From the NCBI GenBank assembly GCA_027924585.1, contig BSBM01001024.1, positions 3,038,001 to 3,102,000 of the forward strand: DNA of 64,000 bases, given 5' to 3'. Source of the stretch: Larix kaempferi. Its lineage: Eukaryota; Streptophyta; Pinopsida; Pinales; Pinaceae. The position numbers were made by a program, and so were the translations under genes. This document shows, piece by piece, positions 23,005 to 33,578 of this stretch. Position 1 is the stretch's first letter. Each line of letters begins with the position of its first letter. Under the pieces are notes generated by a model. The model searched no databases. It saw only the letters and a program-made list of their open reading frames with translations, and was not told the origin of the DNA.

Positions 23005-25554
23005 TTAAGTATAATCAGAAATCCAATGTAACCATTTAAGCATGTAATCAATGTAAAAACAACATTTTTTTACCTTGTCTCTTGTTACCAGCCAGGACAA
23101 GGGCATGCTCATCAGAAAGTGCAAACTTGCTTGAATCTTCTGAATGGGGGGGCTGGAGGGGGAATCATAAGTATGTAATAAATATTTGAAGTGCTCCCCA
23201 ATATAGCAAGAAATCCTTCTGCAGGCACACTCTATCCAGAACAGGATAGGGTGATGAAATTCAGGATGACAAGGCAATTCTGGTACCTTATCATATTCCT
23301 CCAAGAGGCTCTTCCGAAAATAATTTTCCATGAAAGTGCATGTCTCGAACTGTTCTAATATACAAGGGGTTTCCGATGGCTGAGATATATGCTCAACTGA
23401 TTGCTCATATGAAATAATTTCTTTCTCTATGCTCAACTGTTCAAAATCCATACTTCTGCCGAAAATGGGGAAGTCTTCATGAAGTTTACCATACTCCTAG
23501 CCACATGTATCCTCATGCTCATAAGTGGGATTGTTAACAAAATTTCCAAGGGGATTTTGTTCATCATTAACTTCTTCAGACATGGCATAGATAGGGTTCT
23601 CAAAAAGGATCCCTTCATCATTGCCAATATCTATGTCATCCATGATGGACTCATCATCACTTATGTCATCCTTTAAGCTATGCCTATCCTCCTCAACTTC
23701 ATAATAATCTTCCTCAAACAGATGTGTTTCAAAAATATCACAAGGGACCAAAATTTCTGAATATTCACTGCCATGTGGAGAACAAATGGGAGTGTTATCA
23801 CACATACTACAAATTTCATGGATTTCATGGATTTCTTTATGAATGTTGATCTCTGTAATGGTTTCTTCTAGAGACGGGTCAGGAGTAAATAAATGTTCAT
23901 CATCACTGAAGTAGTCTTGAAAAACTTCCCACTCCAAAGTGTCTTTTGTTTCGATGGCTTGAGGAGGGTCTTCAACAATATTCGGTATTTGATAAATTTC
24001 TTCGATAGGATCATCAGGAATCTGATGGGAAAATGTTATATTTTCTGTAATAGGCTGATCCGACTGATTCCAACTCTCTTCAGGAATATCATAAGTATCA
24101 CCTACATAATTTATGTACTCAGGCTCGTTTGATGAAGACTGACCAACAAACCCTTCAGGAAAACCATGCTTTTGGATATAGTATGAAAGGTGACAAGTGT
24201 CTTCATTATGGAATTCCTGGCATGCCCTACAAAATGGTGTGTAAGGTTCAACCCTGGGAATGCCACAGATGTCTCCCACATTATTAATGAATTCAGGCTC
24301 GCTTGTTGATGCACTAGGACCACAACCTTCAGGAAAACCATGCTCTTGAATATAGCATGCATGGTAGCAACCAGATTCCTCGTGGAAATCTCTGCATGCC
24401 CTACAAAATGGCTTGTATGTTTCAACCATGTTAGCAACCTCTAATTGGTTAGGAGGCCTCTGTTCATGGTTGGGCATTTTTTTGTGCCAAGTCGGTTTTG
24501 CAGCAAAGACTCTAGGAAGTGGTTGAGGTTGAGTTCTTTCAATATTGATGACCCGACTTTGAATTTCTTTTAGCTAAGCAAGGTGCTTTGCTTCAACTTC
24601 CTCCATGTTTCTCTTCATTTCTTTCCTCATTTCTAACATTTGTTTCTCATGAGTCTCTTTTATAATTTGTAAAGGATCTTTATCTTTTGGCTCATTACTT
24701 TTTGAAGGTATTGAAGCTCTTGAGTAACCCTGAATGTTGGACTCACCGGAAGACATCATGTTTTTGTCAATCTTGACAGCTAAACTCTGAGCTTCAGCCA
24801 AAGTAGTAGGTTCTTTATCTCTCAGTTGATATTGTATCTTAACACTCAATGCCTCTATGTAGTAGTCCAGTAATGAAGCTGCAGGAGGTGCATAAGTCTC
24901 AGGGATGGAATTTGACAACTCCTGGAATTTAGTATTGAATTCATCCATAGTCTCATTTTCTGTCTTCTTCATGCTAGTTAAAATTGCAACTAGATGTCTA
25001 GGCTCTTTCTTGCTGCCAAACTTGTTGAGGAAAGCAGTTTTGAAGGCTGCTATGGTGGCGAAAGATTTGTCTGGTAAATTGTCGTACCAGTGCCCAGCTT
25101 TTCCCTCTAAGGATATGGCAAAAAGGGTCATGTAAACATCCTCATGTTTATCAGTGCCTTTGAGGTAGGAACCACAAAGTCTGTTGAAGTTTCTGATATG
25201 CTGCTCAGCAGAAGTAGAGGCATCAGTGCTGTTGAAACTTGTGAGTTTGTCGACAGCTTTTTTGGGAATATCATGGGGTTGACCTGCTGTCTGAGTGAAA
25301 TCCAGTTGAATAAAAAACTCACCCATTGTGGAAAGGAAACAATTATTATTTTCAAAATTTTCTTGATTTTCTTGAAACAAAGAATGGATGTCTAAAATAG
25401 ACTCAGATCTAAGATTTTCAAGGATTTTACGAGAAGCAAGTTTGCTTAATCTTCTCCTATAAACCTTTTCAGGCTCAGGGATAAAACTAAGCAAACCTTC
25501 AGAATTTCCTCTAGTTGAATACCTTGAGGTGTTAACTGACAGTGGAGTCACCAA
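23005..25554 (-). pseudogene. gag-like 850-codon frame with two TAG stops
   Basis: A single frame from MVTPLSVNTSRYSTR runs 2,550 bp with only two in-frame stops (TAG at 24576-24574 and 23499-23497). The capsid core has GKAGHWYDNLPDKSF and AFKTAFLNKFG. A coiled Lys/Glu stretch follows (residues about 310-330), then two zinc-knuckle-like modules of the form C-x2-C-x3-H-x4-C, 58 residues apart (FCRACRDFHEESGC and FCRACQEFHNEDTC), each followed by a YIQ-HGFPEG phrase. The C-terminal 400 codons are strongly acidic and unrecognised. At the first stop the autonomous relative has Gln (HLAQLKE versus HLA-stop-LKE). The near-intact frame suggests this element moved more recently than the one it is nested in. 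The knuckles probably bind the RNA genome. Confidence 0.8.
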
Positions 25555-25710
25555 GTGGATCCAAGTCTAATTTCAGAGAGTGATTAAACTAAAAATCTAC
25601 CAAAAGTAAAACTAAAAAGGGGCAGTGGAGTCGCCAGATAGATATAAGAATCTATCAAAAAGGTAAAACAAACTAGAAAAAACTAAGGTCATCCAGGAAC
25701 AAAAAGATTT

Positions 25711-25729
25711 GTCCCCGGCAACGGCGCCA
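25711..25729 (-). promoter_or_regulatory. Primer binding site, Asp-tRNA type
   Basis: On the minus strand it reads TGGCGCCGTTGCCGGGGAC, 4 bases after the LTR end at 25734. It is intact, in contrast to the decayed copy at 13300. Confidence 0.85.
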
Positions 25730-25733
25730 AAGA

Positions 25734-26504
25734 TGTTGTCCGCCAGATTGCACACCAGCAGCGGAAATCTTTCGAAAGCTGTCTCTTCACTAAAAGTGAG
25801 AGAGGTGTGGCCTTGGGGGCAAGCAATGAGCCAGGTACTGTCACCTAAATCCCAGCTCCTCCGTTTAGGCTAACTCCTAACGAAGCCAAGGGGGGTAGTC
25901 CCTACAAAGAGTTTACTATGGCTCAATGTGTTTTAATGTTTTTTAATGTATGGTGATGCGGATGGGTGTTGTTTAGGAGTTTTTTAAATGATGAAAAGAT
26001 CAAAACTTTGTAATTAAAAATAAACACAAGATAAATGAGCACTCCACGTTGCAATGTAAGATACGAGATAACTTGATGTACAACCACTTGAAGAACTTTA
26101 AGTACAAGTCACTCACATATGGAAAATTAACAACAAGTACTCCAGATGGATAATAAGCAAATAAAAATATGAAGTCAAGGACCAGTGCGTTATGGAGTAA
26201 AATATTGCCTGAGTGCTTGGGTTGCTTGATACAAGAGTTCGAAAGATATGTTCGTGAGATCGTTTTGCAAATTATCTTGGTTTATTTGAAAGTTTTAGTG
26301 ATCTTGAAGAAACAAGGATAGAACGTCCAACCGGAAGAAATACTTTTAGTGGTTATTCACGATGATCTGACGAACTGTCCAGTTATCAAGGGGGTAGGTG
26401 TCCAATGTTTAAACCACCCTCGAAGTCTGAAACAACGACACTTCGGCTCCACCTCCCAGAATAGCACTTTAAGTATTTATCGAAAGCAACACCGGTTCGT
26501 TGGT
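25734..26504 (-). repeat. 5' LTR fragment of gag-only element
   Basis: This is the last 771 bp of the LTR in element orientation, ending GGACAACA at 25734. It aligns with 18745-19500 and 12530-13295. The alignment stops at 26504 after the phrase CGGTTCGTTGGT, where unrelated repeats start, so the rest of the LTR was lost or moved. Confidence 0.78.
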
Positions 26505-26505
26505 G

Positions 26506-26692
26506 CTCCCATGGTCGTTGATGTAATTGCCGAGCTTTTCAGACATGGTGGTAGGTTGATCCTCCCATGGTGGTTGATGTAATTGCTGAAGCTTTTCCGA
26601 CATGGTGGTAGGTTGATCCTCCCATGGTCGTTGATGTAATTTCTGAGCCTTTCCCGGATGGTGGTAGGTTGATCCTCCCATGCCGATGGATG
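26506..26692. repeat. Minisatellite, about 56-bp unit, 3.3 copies
   Basis: Units begin at CTCCCATGG at 26506, 26562, 26619 and 26675 and include GGTGGTAGGTTGATC. ORFs across it on either strand are by-products of the repetition. It starts exactly where the LTR similarity of the previous element ends. Confidence 0.85.
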
Positions 26693-26774
26693 TAAGTGTT
26701 GTGTGATGTGCATCTGGGTTGTGCTCCGTTGACGATGAGATGATCTGAAGATGATGAGGTGATAGTAGGGTACA

Positions 26775-26893
26775 CAGGTTTTGCAGAGGCATATAATCAG
26801 TCCTGAGATGCTCCTTCAGGTTTTGCAGAGGCATATAATCAGTCTTGGGAGATCTTGCAGGTTTTGCAGAGGCATATAATAAGTCCTGAGATG
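26775..26893. repeat. Minisatellite, 41-42-bp unit, 3 copies
   Basis: Units start with CAGGTTTTGCAGAGGC at 26775, 26817 and 26858. With the 56-bp array and the text up to 27124 it probably forms internal sequence of the element whose LTR follows at 27125, but no protein domain confirms this. Confidence 0.8.
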
Positions 26894-27124
26894 TACCTAC
26901 TTGATGGCTTGCTCGCAAAGATGATGAAGACCTACATGGAGGCTAGGCCTACATCCAGCATGAAAAAGGGCTGGCTCTGTAGAACTTCCTATAACGAGGA
27001 AATTGGAGATTGATGATCGAGATAGAAACAACAGTGACGATGATCCAGCTTTGATGATGATCCAATGACAAAGACTTGTGCTGATGAACTGTGTCAAGAG
27101 AATACCTTCCTAGTTAAGAGGGAG

Positions 27125-27660
27125 TGTTAATGTATTTGTAACTTCGGATGATATTCACTTATATATTTTATATTGTATTCATGTCATTGTACTTTCGACG
27201 GAGAGGTTTTATTCCTCCGATCGGGAAAGTTATTATTGTATTTGATAGGGTTATTAGACTCCCCTAGAGGGGTCGGCCCTGATTCAAGTGGTAATGGGTT
27301 ATTAGACTCTCCTAGGAGAAGTCGGCCCAGTTAGGGTAAAAAGTCAAGTGAAGGTAAAGTATAAATAGAGAGGAGCATCCTCTCTATTTGCTCATTCATT
27401 CACTCACTCATTGCGCATTAGTGAGAGAGAGATAAGTTCGCACAAGTGGAGGAGGAGGAAGTTGCTGAAGACCATCTCTTTGTTTTGGGGTTTTGTATTC
27501 TTTGCTCATTCTATCTCTGAGGAAGTTCTGGGGTTTTCTCCTTTATGGTTTCCCCGATGAAACTCTTTGTCTCTTGTCTATTGTGTTTGATTTGTTGTGC
27601 ATGTTATTCTCTCAAATAAAGATCCTAGATCATATTGAATTAAATGATGAAAATCTAACA
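27125..27660 (+). repeat. Copia-like LTR (536 bp)
   Basis: Starts TGTTAATG and ends ATCTAACA, with matching inverted ends TGTTA/TAACA. It is preceded by a purine tract (AAGAGGGAG). Inside are a TATA box (GTATAAATAGAG, about 27359-27370) and AATAAAG near 27617. The five bases on either side do not match (GGGAG and CTCAT), so it is a 3' LTR with lost or unseen partner rather than a solo LTR. It abuts the chromovirus integrase at 27661. Assignment to Copia rests on the look of the LTR and polypurine tract only. Confidence 0.6.
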
Positions 27661-27664
27661 CTCA

Positions 27665-28880
27665 TGACTCACCTTTAGCAGGACATCAGGGATTTCTTAA
27701 GACTTACAGGCAGATTGAGAGAGGTTCTCATGGAAGGGCCTCAAGAATGATGTGATGCAGCATGTGAGGGAGTGCAGTTTGTGCCAACAAAACAAGATAG
27801 AGAACACTCACCCAGTCGGTTTACTACAACCATTACCCAATCCCGAGCAAAAATGGGAAAGCATTTCCATGGATTTTATTACAGGGTTTCCCAAGGTACA
27901 GGGTAGAGACTGCTTGTACGTAGTGGTGGACAGGTTGACCAAGTTCGCTCACTTCTTTTCAATCCCATCAAACTATTCAGCAGCATAGGTAGCTAAGTTG
28001 TTCTTCAGAGAGGTATTCAGACTACACAGGTTACCTAAGACCATCGCCAGTGATAGGGATAGCAAGTTCACTGGAGCCTTTTGGCAGGAACTTTTCAGGT
28101 TGGTGGGGACAGAATTAGCTATGAGCATGAGTTATCATCCACAGAGCGACGGACAGACAGAGATCGTTAACAAGTGGATTGAGGGATACTTGAGGAATTA
28201 TGTAGCAGGTCAGCAGAGAACATGGATTAAATGGCTACACTTAGGAGAACACTGTTACAATACTACCCCCCATATGACAATTGGTATGACTCCCTTCAAA
28301 GCCTTGTACGGTTATGATGACTTATCTTTTGCAGATCTGATATTTGGTGATAGCAAGGCTCCAAAAGCCAAGAGTGGATTCAAAAGAGTCAAGATATTCT
28401 CAAAATCCTCAAGGAAAACATACAGGTTGCTCAGAATCAGCAAAAGGTATATGCAGATAGACACAGGATTGAGCGTAGCTTTGAGGTAGGGGACCGGTAT
28501 ACTTACGTCTACAACCTTACCGACAATCGTCCCTTAAAAAGAAAGGAGCAGAGAAACTTAAGCCTCGCTTCTATGGTCCTTACAAGATAATCCGGAAAGG
28601 AGAGGTAGCATATGAACTCGAATTACCCCCAGAAAGCAAGATTCATAACATATTTCATGTGTCTAACCTTAAGCAGGCAGTAGGTCAACAGATTGTGACG
28701 TCATCCAAGCTCCCCCCCTTGATGATGAGGGGCAACTAATTTTGGTTCTAGAACGAATCCTAGAGGTTCGAGAGAGAAAATTAAGGAACATGATCATCAG
28801 AGAGTACTTGGTTCAATGGAAAGAATTGCCTATAGAAGAGGCCACTTGGGAAGGAGAATAGGTATTATAGCACCCAGCAT
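27665..28880 (+). pseudogene. Chromovirus integrase and chromodomain
   Basis: Integrase would join the element's DNA copy to the genome. Visible in order: zinc module remnant (AGHQGFLKTYRQIERG, then MQHVRECSLCQQNK with CxxC), integrase core starting WESISMDFITGFPK (first Asp in MDF), second Asp in ASDRDSKFTG, the usual YHPQSDGQTEIVNKWIEGY stretch with the catalytic Glu, then a GPYKI.R.G..AYELELP module. A chromodomain follows (LRNMIIREYLVQWKELPIEEATWE, about 28770-28859). Such domains guide chromoviruses to marked chromatin. A frameshift lies near 27740, a TAG at 27987 and frame changes after 28490, so it is not functional. Confidence 0.85.
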
Positions 28881-28920
28881 TACAGTTTCTTGAGGACAAG
28901 CAATTTCAAGCGGGGAGGAC

Positions 28921-30194
28921 TGTAATGTCCTCTTCTTCTTAAGCATAGAGGACCATCCCGCTAACCTATATGATTCCCACAGGTTCGAGCAGGCACTGAC
29001 ATTCAGGGAATTAACTGAGGATTGATGCCATTTACACCCTAAGAATATCTTTAGCATGGTTATTATATCATCAGTAGATAAATAGGGGCCACAGGAACAA
29101 GGGGCCACTTGCATGCATTACATACGAGCTATATTTCATGTTGCATGCACCGATACTCCTTCATTGAGTCTCCATACACTTCGGAAGCACTGCATGCAAG
29201 TCAACTGGTAATTAGAAGATAAAGCGACCTAGTCGTGCAAAAGTTAGGTCAAAAGTTAGGTCAGGCAAGTGAATGTTATAAAAGAAAGGTAAAGCAAGTG
29301 AACAAAGCCTGTTTATATGATTATTGATTATAGAAGTCGAATTGGAGAGCTCAGTGAGCTATTTTGGGGTTGAGTGCACACACTCAACTATTCAGTGTAT
29401 TTCGGCAGCGAAATCTATCTTCCCTAGTCACTATCAGGTTGGATCATCCAGATTCAGCATTGCTATCATCGTCAAATATCATTCTTTAGCTTCTTGCAGG
29501 GTTCGAGTTAAAGATTGGATCAAAGGGGTTCGCCCTCCTTGCATGAGCGAATTGCTCAAGGAAAGATAGATTCGTACCTCAGGCTATAGGGTTCCATTCC
29601 TATGCATGCTGGCTCCATTCTTCCGAGAGCAGCACTATTACCCTTCCCCTGGAAGAAGGGATTCTTACTTGGACTCCTAAGCTAGTTATCAGCATCTTCA
29701 TCTTCTATAGGACGTCCTCCTTTGCATGGGCGACTTTCTCAGAGGATTTGTTCACGTTTTAGGCTCAAGAGTTATTGCATGATCTGCATGCAACATCCAT
29801 CTTGTTCAGAGGGGGATTATAACCCCAGTACACTCCTTCTGGATTCCTATTCTGTCAGCAGACTATTCCTCCTTCATTATTATCATTGAAGAGGGCACAT
29901 TATTACCAAGGGCACATTATTGGAGGAGAAGCAGTTGTTATCTCATTCATCCACCAGCACAATTCTTGCATGTTGGTCTTATACTGACGTACATCAACTC
30001 CTCTTTCTGATGGTAAGTACATGCATAACTTCTACCCCTATTTTATAGCATTTCTGATTATTGGGCTAATGCAAGCGCATGCATGCTTAGATCAGTACAT
30101 GCATTCATACTTCCTTCATATACCAAGCCACAAAGACTACTAGAAAACAACGGAACTTCATAAAGAGAAAAAAATATCAGTTTGGGATATTACA
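28921..30194 (+). repeat. Chromovirus 3' LTR (1,274 bp)
   Basis: Starts TGTAATGTCC and ends GGGATATTACA, with matching inverted ends (TGTAAT/ATTACA). It is preceded directly by the purine tract after the chromodomain stop. No second copy is seen in the window. Confidence 0.78.
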
Positions 30195-31201
30195 CAATCA
30201 CTCCATTGATTGATTCCAATCGAGGGAGGCAAATACCCACTAATAACTCCAATCATAGCTTCATCACACTAATTTCTCCACCCATGGCTCTATTCGGATT
30301 CTATTCTATTTTGGGCTCTTTGAACTTTTATAAATACATAATGAATAAAGTGGACTACTCATATTTATATTTTGGCAATCTCCTCCGGTACTCTATATAT
30401 TTTTATAAATATATAATGAATAGTCTATATAACTTAGGATTAGATTTTTGCAATCTCCTCTCGTACGTGCATACTTTTCTCTGTTCGTTTTCTAGTATGT
30501 GAGTATTTTGCGTTATCTTTCACTATATTTGTATTGTATAGCATGCAAATCATGTGAAAGGAGAAATGGTTGGAGCTAGCTATATACACCTTCATATTGA
30601 ACAAAAAAATTGTGCTTTTAATGAAAAAGAAGAGTAGTATCCTAAACATTACATGATTTGGATTTTTTTTCAGTTTTCAACATTGGAATCCCAATTATAC
30701 AATCTTTGGTTAAACTGCAGTTTTTCATTGCTTAAATTGCATTTTTGAATGCATAAATGGATTCATCCCTTTCAAATACCCTTATTGCACATGGATTGTG
30801 CACTCTCAATAACTGATATCTGCAATTACAACAACTCTTCAAAAAAAAATTCTCAAATACCCTTATTGCACTTGGATTGTACACTCTCAATAACTGATAT
30901 CTGCAATTGCAACAACTCTTCTAAATTTTTTAACCAGAATTTTGACAAAAATGATGAGAAAAATATGACTAAAAAAGGCTCAAATTGTAACATGTTCAGA
31001 ATACTGCAAAAGAGAATGTAGCTTAGTATAAGAAAATGCCTATCCATTGATTCCCTTCCCACCCTCTCCAAATTCTGACATGGTATAGCGAAGCATTGAG
31101 GTCGATTAGTGATAGCTAAGAGGCCTAAGCCAAAGAGGGGTTTGAATGGTGGCGTTGGAGACACTGAACCACACCTTGATATCAAACGGTGAGTCATAAA
31201 A
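30195..31201. other. Intron stretch without genes
   Basis: AT-rich, no coding evidence. It holds only a short tandem duplication (listed separately). Confidence 0.5.
30772..30922. repeat. 81-bp-shifted tandem duplication
   Basis: The phrase TCAAATACCCTTATTGCAC recurs at 30772 and 30853, with about 70 bp of matching text after each copy and an A-run between. Two copies only. Confidence 0.85.
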
Positions 31202-31278
31202 GGGGCATGTACCTCAGTGGTAAAGCATCTAGTTGATTATCGGCCCCGATATAGTGGGTTTGATACCTAGCCTGTCCA
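31202..31278 (+). repeat. tRNA-derived SINE head or tRNA pseudogene
   Basis: An A-box-like GTACCTCAGTGGTAAAGC (31209-31226) and a B-box-like GGTTTGATACC (31257-31267) are spaced as in a tRNA, and the ends GGGGCAT/CCTGTCC suggest an acceptor stem. The anticodon arm does not fold convincingly, so this is not a working tRNA. It sits 200 bp inside intron 2 from exon 2. A SINE body could extend over about 31080-31340, but its borders were not resolved. Confidence 0.5.
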
Positions 31279-31473
31279 ATTATCAACATGAAATCAAAAC
31301 CAGGTGTTGAGGTTGATTGACTGCCGGCTGTGGGCAGGTCCTGCGTAAAGGACCAAAGGGCAGGTGTCAATTACTTACACAAATTGAATCACTGTTTGTT
31401 TTGTGTGCTTGAGTTGACATGCAGAGACAGCATAGCATATGGATACTGGATAAATGTGAAAAAGGCGACTTAC

Positions 31474-31719
31474 CTGCGGTCGATACTGTTAACAGTAGCG
31501 ATGATTTCTGCAGCCTGGTAAGCACGTTGAGTGATGGAAGGCCATATCCAACAGCTCCCTTGGCAAGCTCCCATGGCCTCCAATTCTAACGCAGCCTTCA
31601 GTGCCTGCTCTTTCCCTTCCTCTGAAAGCCCGCTGTCCATCGAAGTCTTTGCCACCGGATTCGTATTGATGATACCCTTCTTCTCCAACTCCGACTCTCC
31701 AGACCTCACCAGATAATAC
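31474..31719 (-). CDS. Exon 2 of phosphoglycerate-mutase-like gene
   Basis: This 246-bp exon encodes the N-terminal half of the phosphatase fold: RYYLVRSGESE, then INTNPVAKTSMDSGLSEEG, then SCWIWPSITQRAYQAAEII. It matches plant 'phosphoglycerate mutase family' proteins as I know them. The block LVRSG corresponds to the LVRHG signature; the catalytic His is replaced by Ser here. The second arginine (TQRAYQAAE) is kept. The acceptor (CGCTAG|G) and donor (GCAG|GTAAGT) are clear. It takes one base to finish an Arg codon from exon 1 and gives two bases to the Ser codon finished by exon 3. The reading is uninterrupted, with no sign of decay. Confidence 0.93.
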
Positions 31720-31832
31720 CTAGCGGTAATGCATGTGCATATGATATTATGTGTTCTTAGCAATGGAATCAAAACAATTCAACAACACAAGCATTGCTTG
31801 ATAAGCAAAAATTCGACTCTGCCTGCACCTAC

Positions 31833-32263
31833 CGATTACTAAGCTTGGCAGGAGGCATCTGAAACAACCCCGAGGCTTCAGCGACATCACTGTTGCTGTT
31901 GGCAGTATACAGCCTGGGGATGTCGCGCAGATCCCCGAGAGACAAGAGGGCAGATAACGCGCATAGCAGGAGAGGTTTCTTGACAGTATTTGAAATGGAA
32001 ATGACGTTGTCTTGCGCAATTGCGATGGAGGTTTGTGACTTCCAAGGTTTTGTATTTATAGGACTGGAGAATTCGTTAGTGGATTGAGGAGTTGCAATGA
32101 TGGAGTGGGGATGTCCAATGAGGCTCCAGTCCCATGGAGTTGCTTCAACTCTATTGGGATGCTTCAGTTGGTGTGAAGCTAACATTAGAACCGGCGCCAT
32201 CATTCCCTTCCTCTTCCTGTTTTGGATTAGTTGTACTTGTAGTGTGCCCATAATAGCAAACAA
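31833..32263 (-). CDS. Exon 1 of phosphoglycerate-mutase-like gene
   Basis: Encodes about 143 N-terminal residues ending PPAKLSNR|YYLVR at a good donor (AATCG|GTAGGT). Intron 1 is 113 bp (31832-31720). The first about 95 residues are basic, Ser/Thr/His-rich and lack acidic runs, then a short hydrophobic stretch (LLLCALSALLSL) precedes RDIPRLYTANSNS. This is compatible with an organelle (chloroplast) targeting peptide followed by a membrane or thylakoid-transfer segment; location is inferred. I chose Met at 32263 because the frame is open there and a TATA box lies 90 bp upstream. Met residues 5, 21 and 22 are alternative starts. The enzyme's substrate is not known to me, and with Ser in the His position ordinary phosphotransfer is doubtful. 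Confidence 0.85.
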
Positions 32264-32352
32264 CTAAACCATTTCTTATCCACTTGAACGCGGAGGCCTC
32301 CGATCGACGGTGACAAGTACGACGATTCATTTGTGTATATTGTTGCTAAATT

Positions 32353-32361
32353 CTATTTATA
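32353..32361 (-). promoter_or_regulatory. TATA box of host gene
   Basis: TATAAATAG on the minus strand lies about 90 bp upstream of the chosen ATG (32263). That predicts transcription start near 32325 and a 5' UTR of about 60 bases. It is a perfect plant TATA match in the right place. Confidence 0.65.
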
Positions 32362-32738
32362 ATTAGAAGGAAAAGCGTGTAAGATGATTATGGCATGCAC
32401 ACATCTATTCCGTTTTACATCCGTATTACTGAGTATGTTTATGTTTCCTTAGACCTTGTAAATTGTTTGCTTAGTCATATGGTGAGGATCCATTTTCAAA
32501 TCATGATGGTGACAAGTAGGGATCAAAATTGAACACGTCATAGCCCATTAAAGGGCGGGCTCTGAGCACGTCCCAAAAGTTTTATTAAAAAATTGCATCT
32601 TAAGAAAAAATATGATGTTTAATTTTGATGTTTTAAAAAAAATGCAACACTTGTATTAAAATTACATAAAAAGTTTTGAGTTTCAAGCGGCCCATCGAAT
32701 ATTTTTAATCCATAGCATTTTCATTGTTCACCTTTGAG

Positions 32739-33546
32739 CTATGCTGCAGAAACATGGGCCCAACCCCGTTTTCAGCGTTTCGCTGTTTGGAAACTTTGAA
32801 ACGCATAATGTACGGCTCGAAAACATGTTTTTGTATGGACAAAATGTGTTTTCGAGATGGAAACACATTTCCGGTACAGTCAATGAGGTCGTGTTTCCAA
32901 AAAAAATATAACCATGGGGCAATAGTTTTTGGTGATATTAATGGTAATGTTAAGTAAAAGTGACATTCTCCTTATCTTTTATTTTGCATCTTTTTACTTA
33001 AATTTTTAACATACCATTAATTGTTTCAGGATGTTTGAAAGTGGTTCCAACCTCATCGGACTTTATATGCAAAAAGTAGAATTTTAGATCCCATTCAAAA
33101 TTCAGTAGACTTAATAGTTTTCAGGATTTCAGGATTGCAAAGTTTCCACTAGATTATAACATGTATGAGGGTATGGAATTGACATTTAATCAAACACATC
33201 AACCCCTATATGTCTCTTGATGTTGGTGGTGTTGATTGTTGAAATCCTTTATCATGACCTTAATAAAAATGTACTTTTCACTCAAGCAAAAGCACATATT
33301 AAGAATGGGAAGCTTTTTCTACCTTATTTTAATGATTGGATTAGGAAGTTTCATCAAAATTGTAGGGTGTTGAGTTGTTAACTAATGTCCTTGGAGGATC
33401 AACTTTGAAATTCGAGTTAGAGGCAAGGGCTAGAGACGAGAGGAGGGAGGCATAAGGTGCTATTGATGAATAGGATCCTAAGATAGGTAATGATTTGCCG
33501 ACATGTATGATTTGTGATTTATAATTTACATTCATTTTTTAAATGT

Positions 33547-33578
<32 letters not shown>

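Larger units (their letters stand above)
18745..26504 (-). mobile_element. gag-only relative (TR-GAG-like) with about 4-kb LTRs, nested
   Basis: Reading the minus strand: partial 5' LTR (26504-25734), primer site (25729-25711), one long gag frame (25554-23005), 312 bp of non-coding sequence, and 3' LTR (22692-18745). No protease, RT, RNase H or integrase is present in the 3.0-kb internal region. It is inserted into the integrase of the plus-strand relative at 18744. The outer part of its 5' LTR is missing: similarity ends at 26504 and unrelated minisatellite DNA begins, so the target duplication cannot be checked (left candidate TCGGG at 18740-18744). It would depend on proteins of a full element such as the one it interrupts. 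Confidence 0.82.
27661..30194 (+). mobile_element. 3' part of a chromovirus (Ty3/Gypsy)
   Basis: Contains the integrase zinc module onward, a chromodomain, a polypurine tract (CGGGGAGGAC at 28911-28920) and a 3' LTR (28921-30194). The 5' half of the element is absent from the window. It begins exactly where the Copia-like LTR ends. Confidence 0.82.
4959..31473 (-). other. Intron 2 (26,515 bp) of host gene, filled with retroelements
   Basis: It is bounded by a consensus donor (CAG|GTAAGT, exon end 31474) and acceptor (CAG at 4961-4959), and the phase matches on both sides. It holds a full nest of LTR elements on both strands plus a TRIM and a SINE-like unit. Conifer-like genomes are known for such introns. 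The splice itself is inferred; spliced cDNA would prove it. Confidence 0.8.

Noticed and set aside
26469-26918. Overlapping minus-strand ORFs with repeated peptide units
   Set aside because: Produced by the minisatellite period; no domain or codon signal.
31202-31278. Functional tRNA gene
   Set aside because: Internal promoter boxes are present, but the anticodon arm and acceptor pairing are poor; kept only as a tRNA-like repeat.
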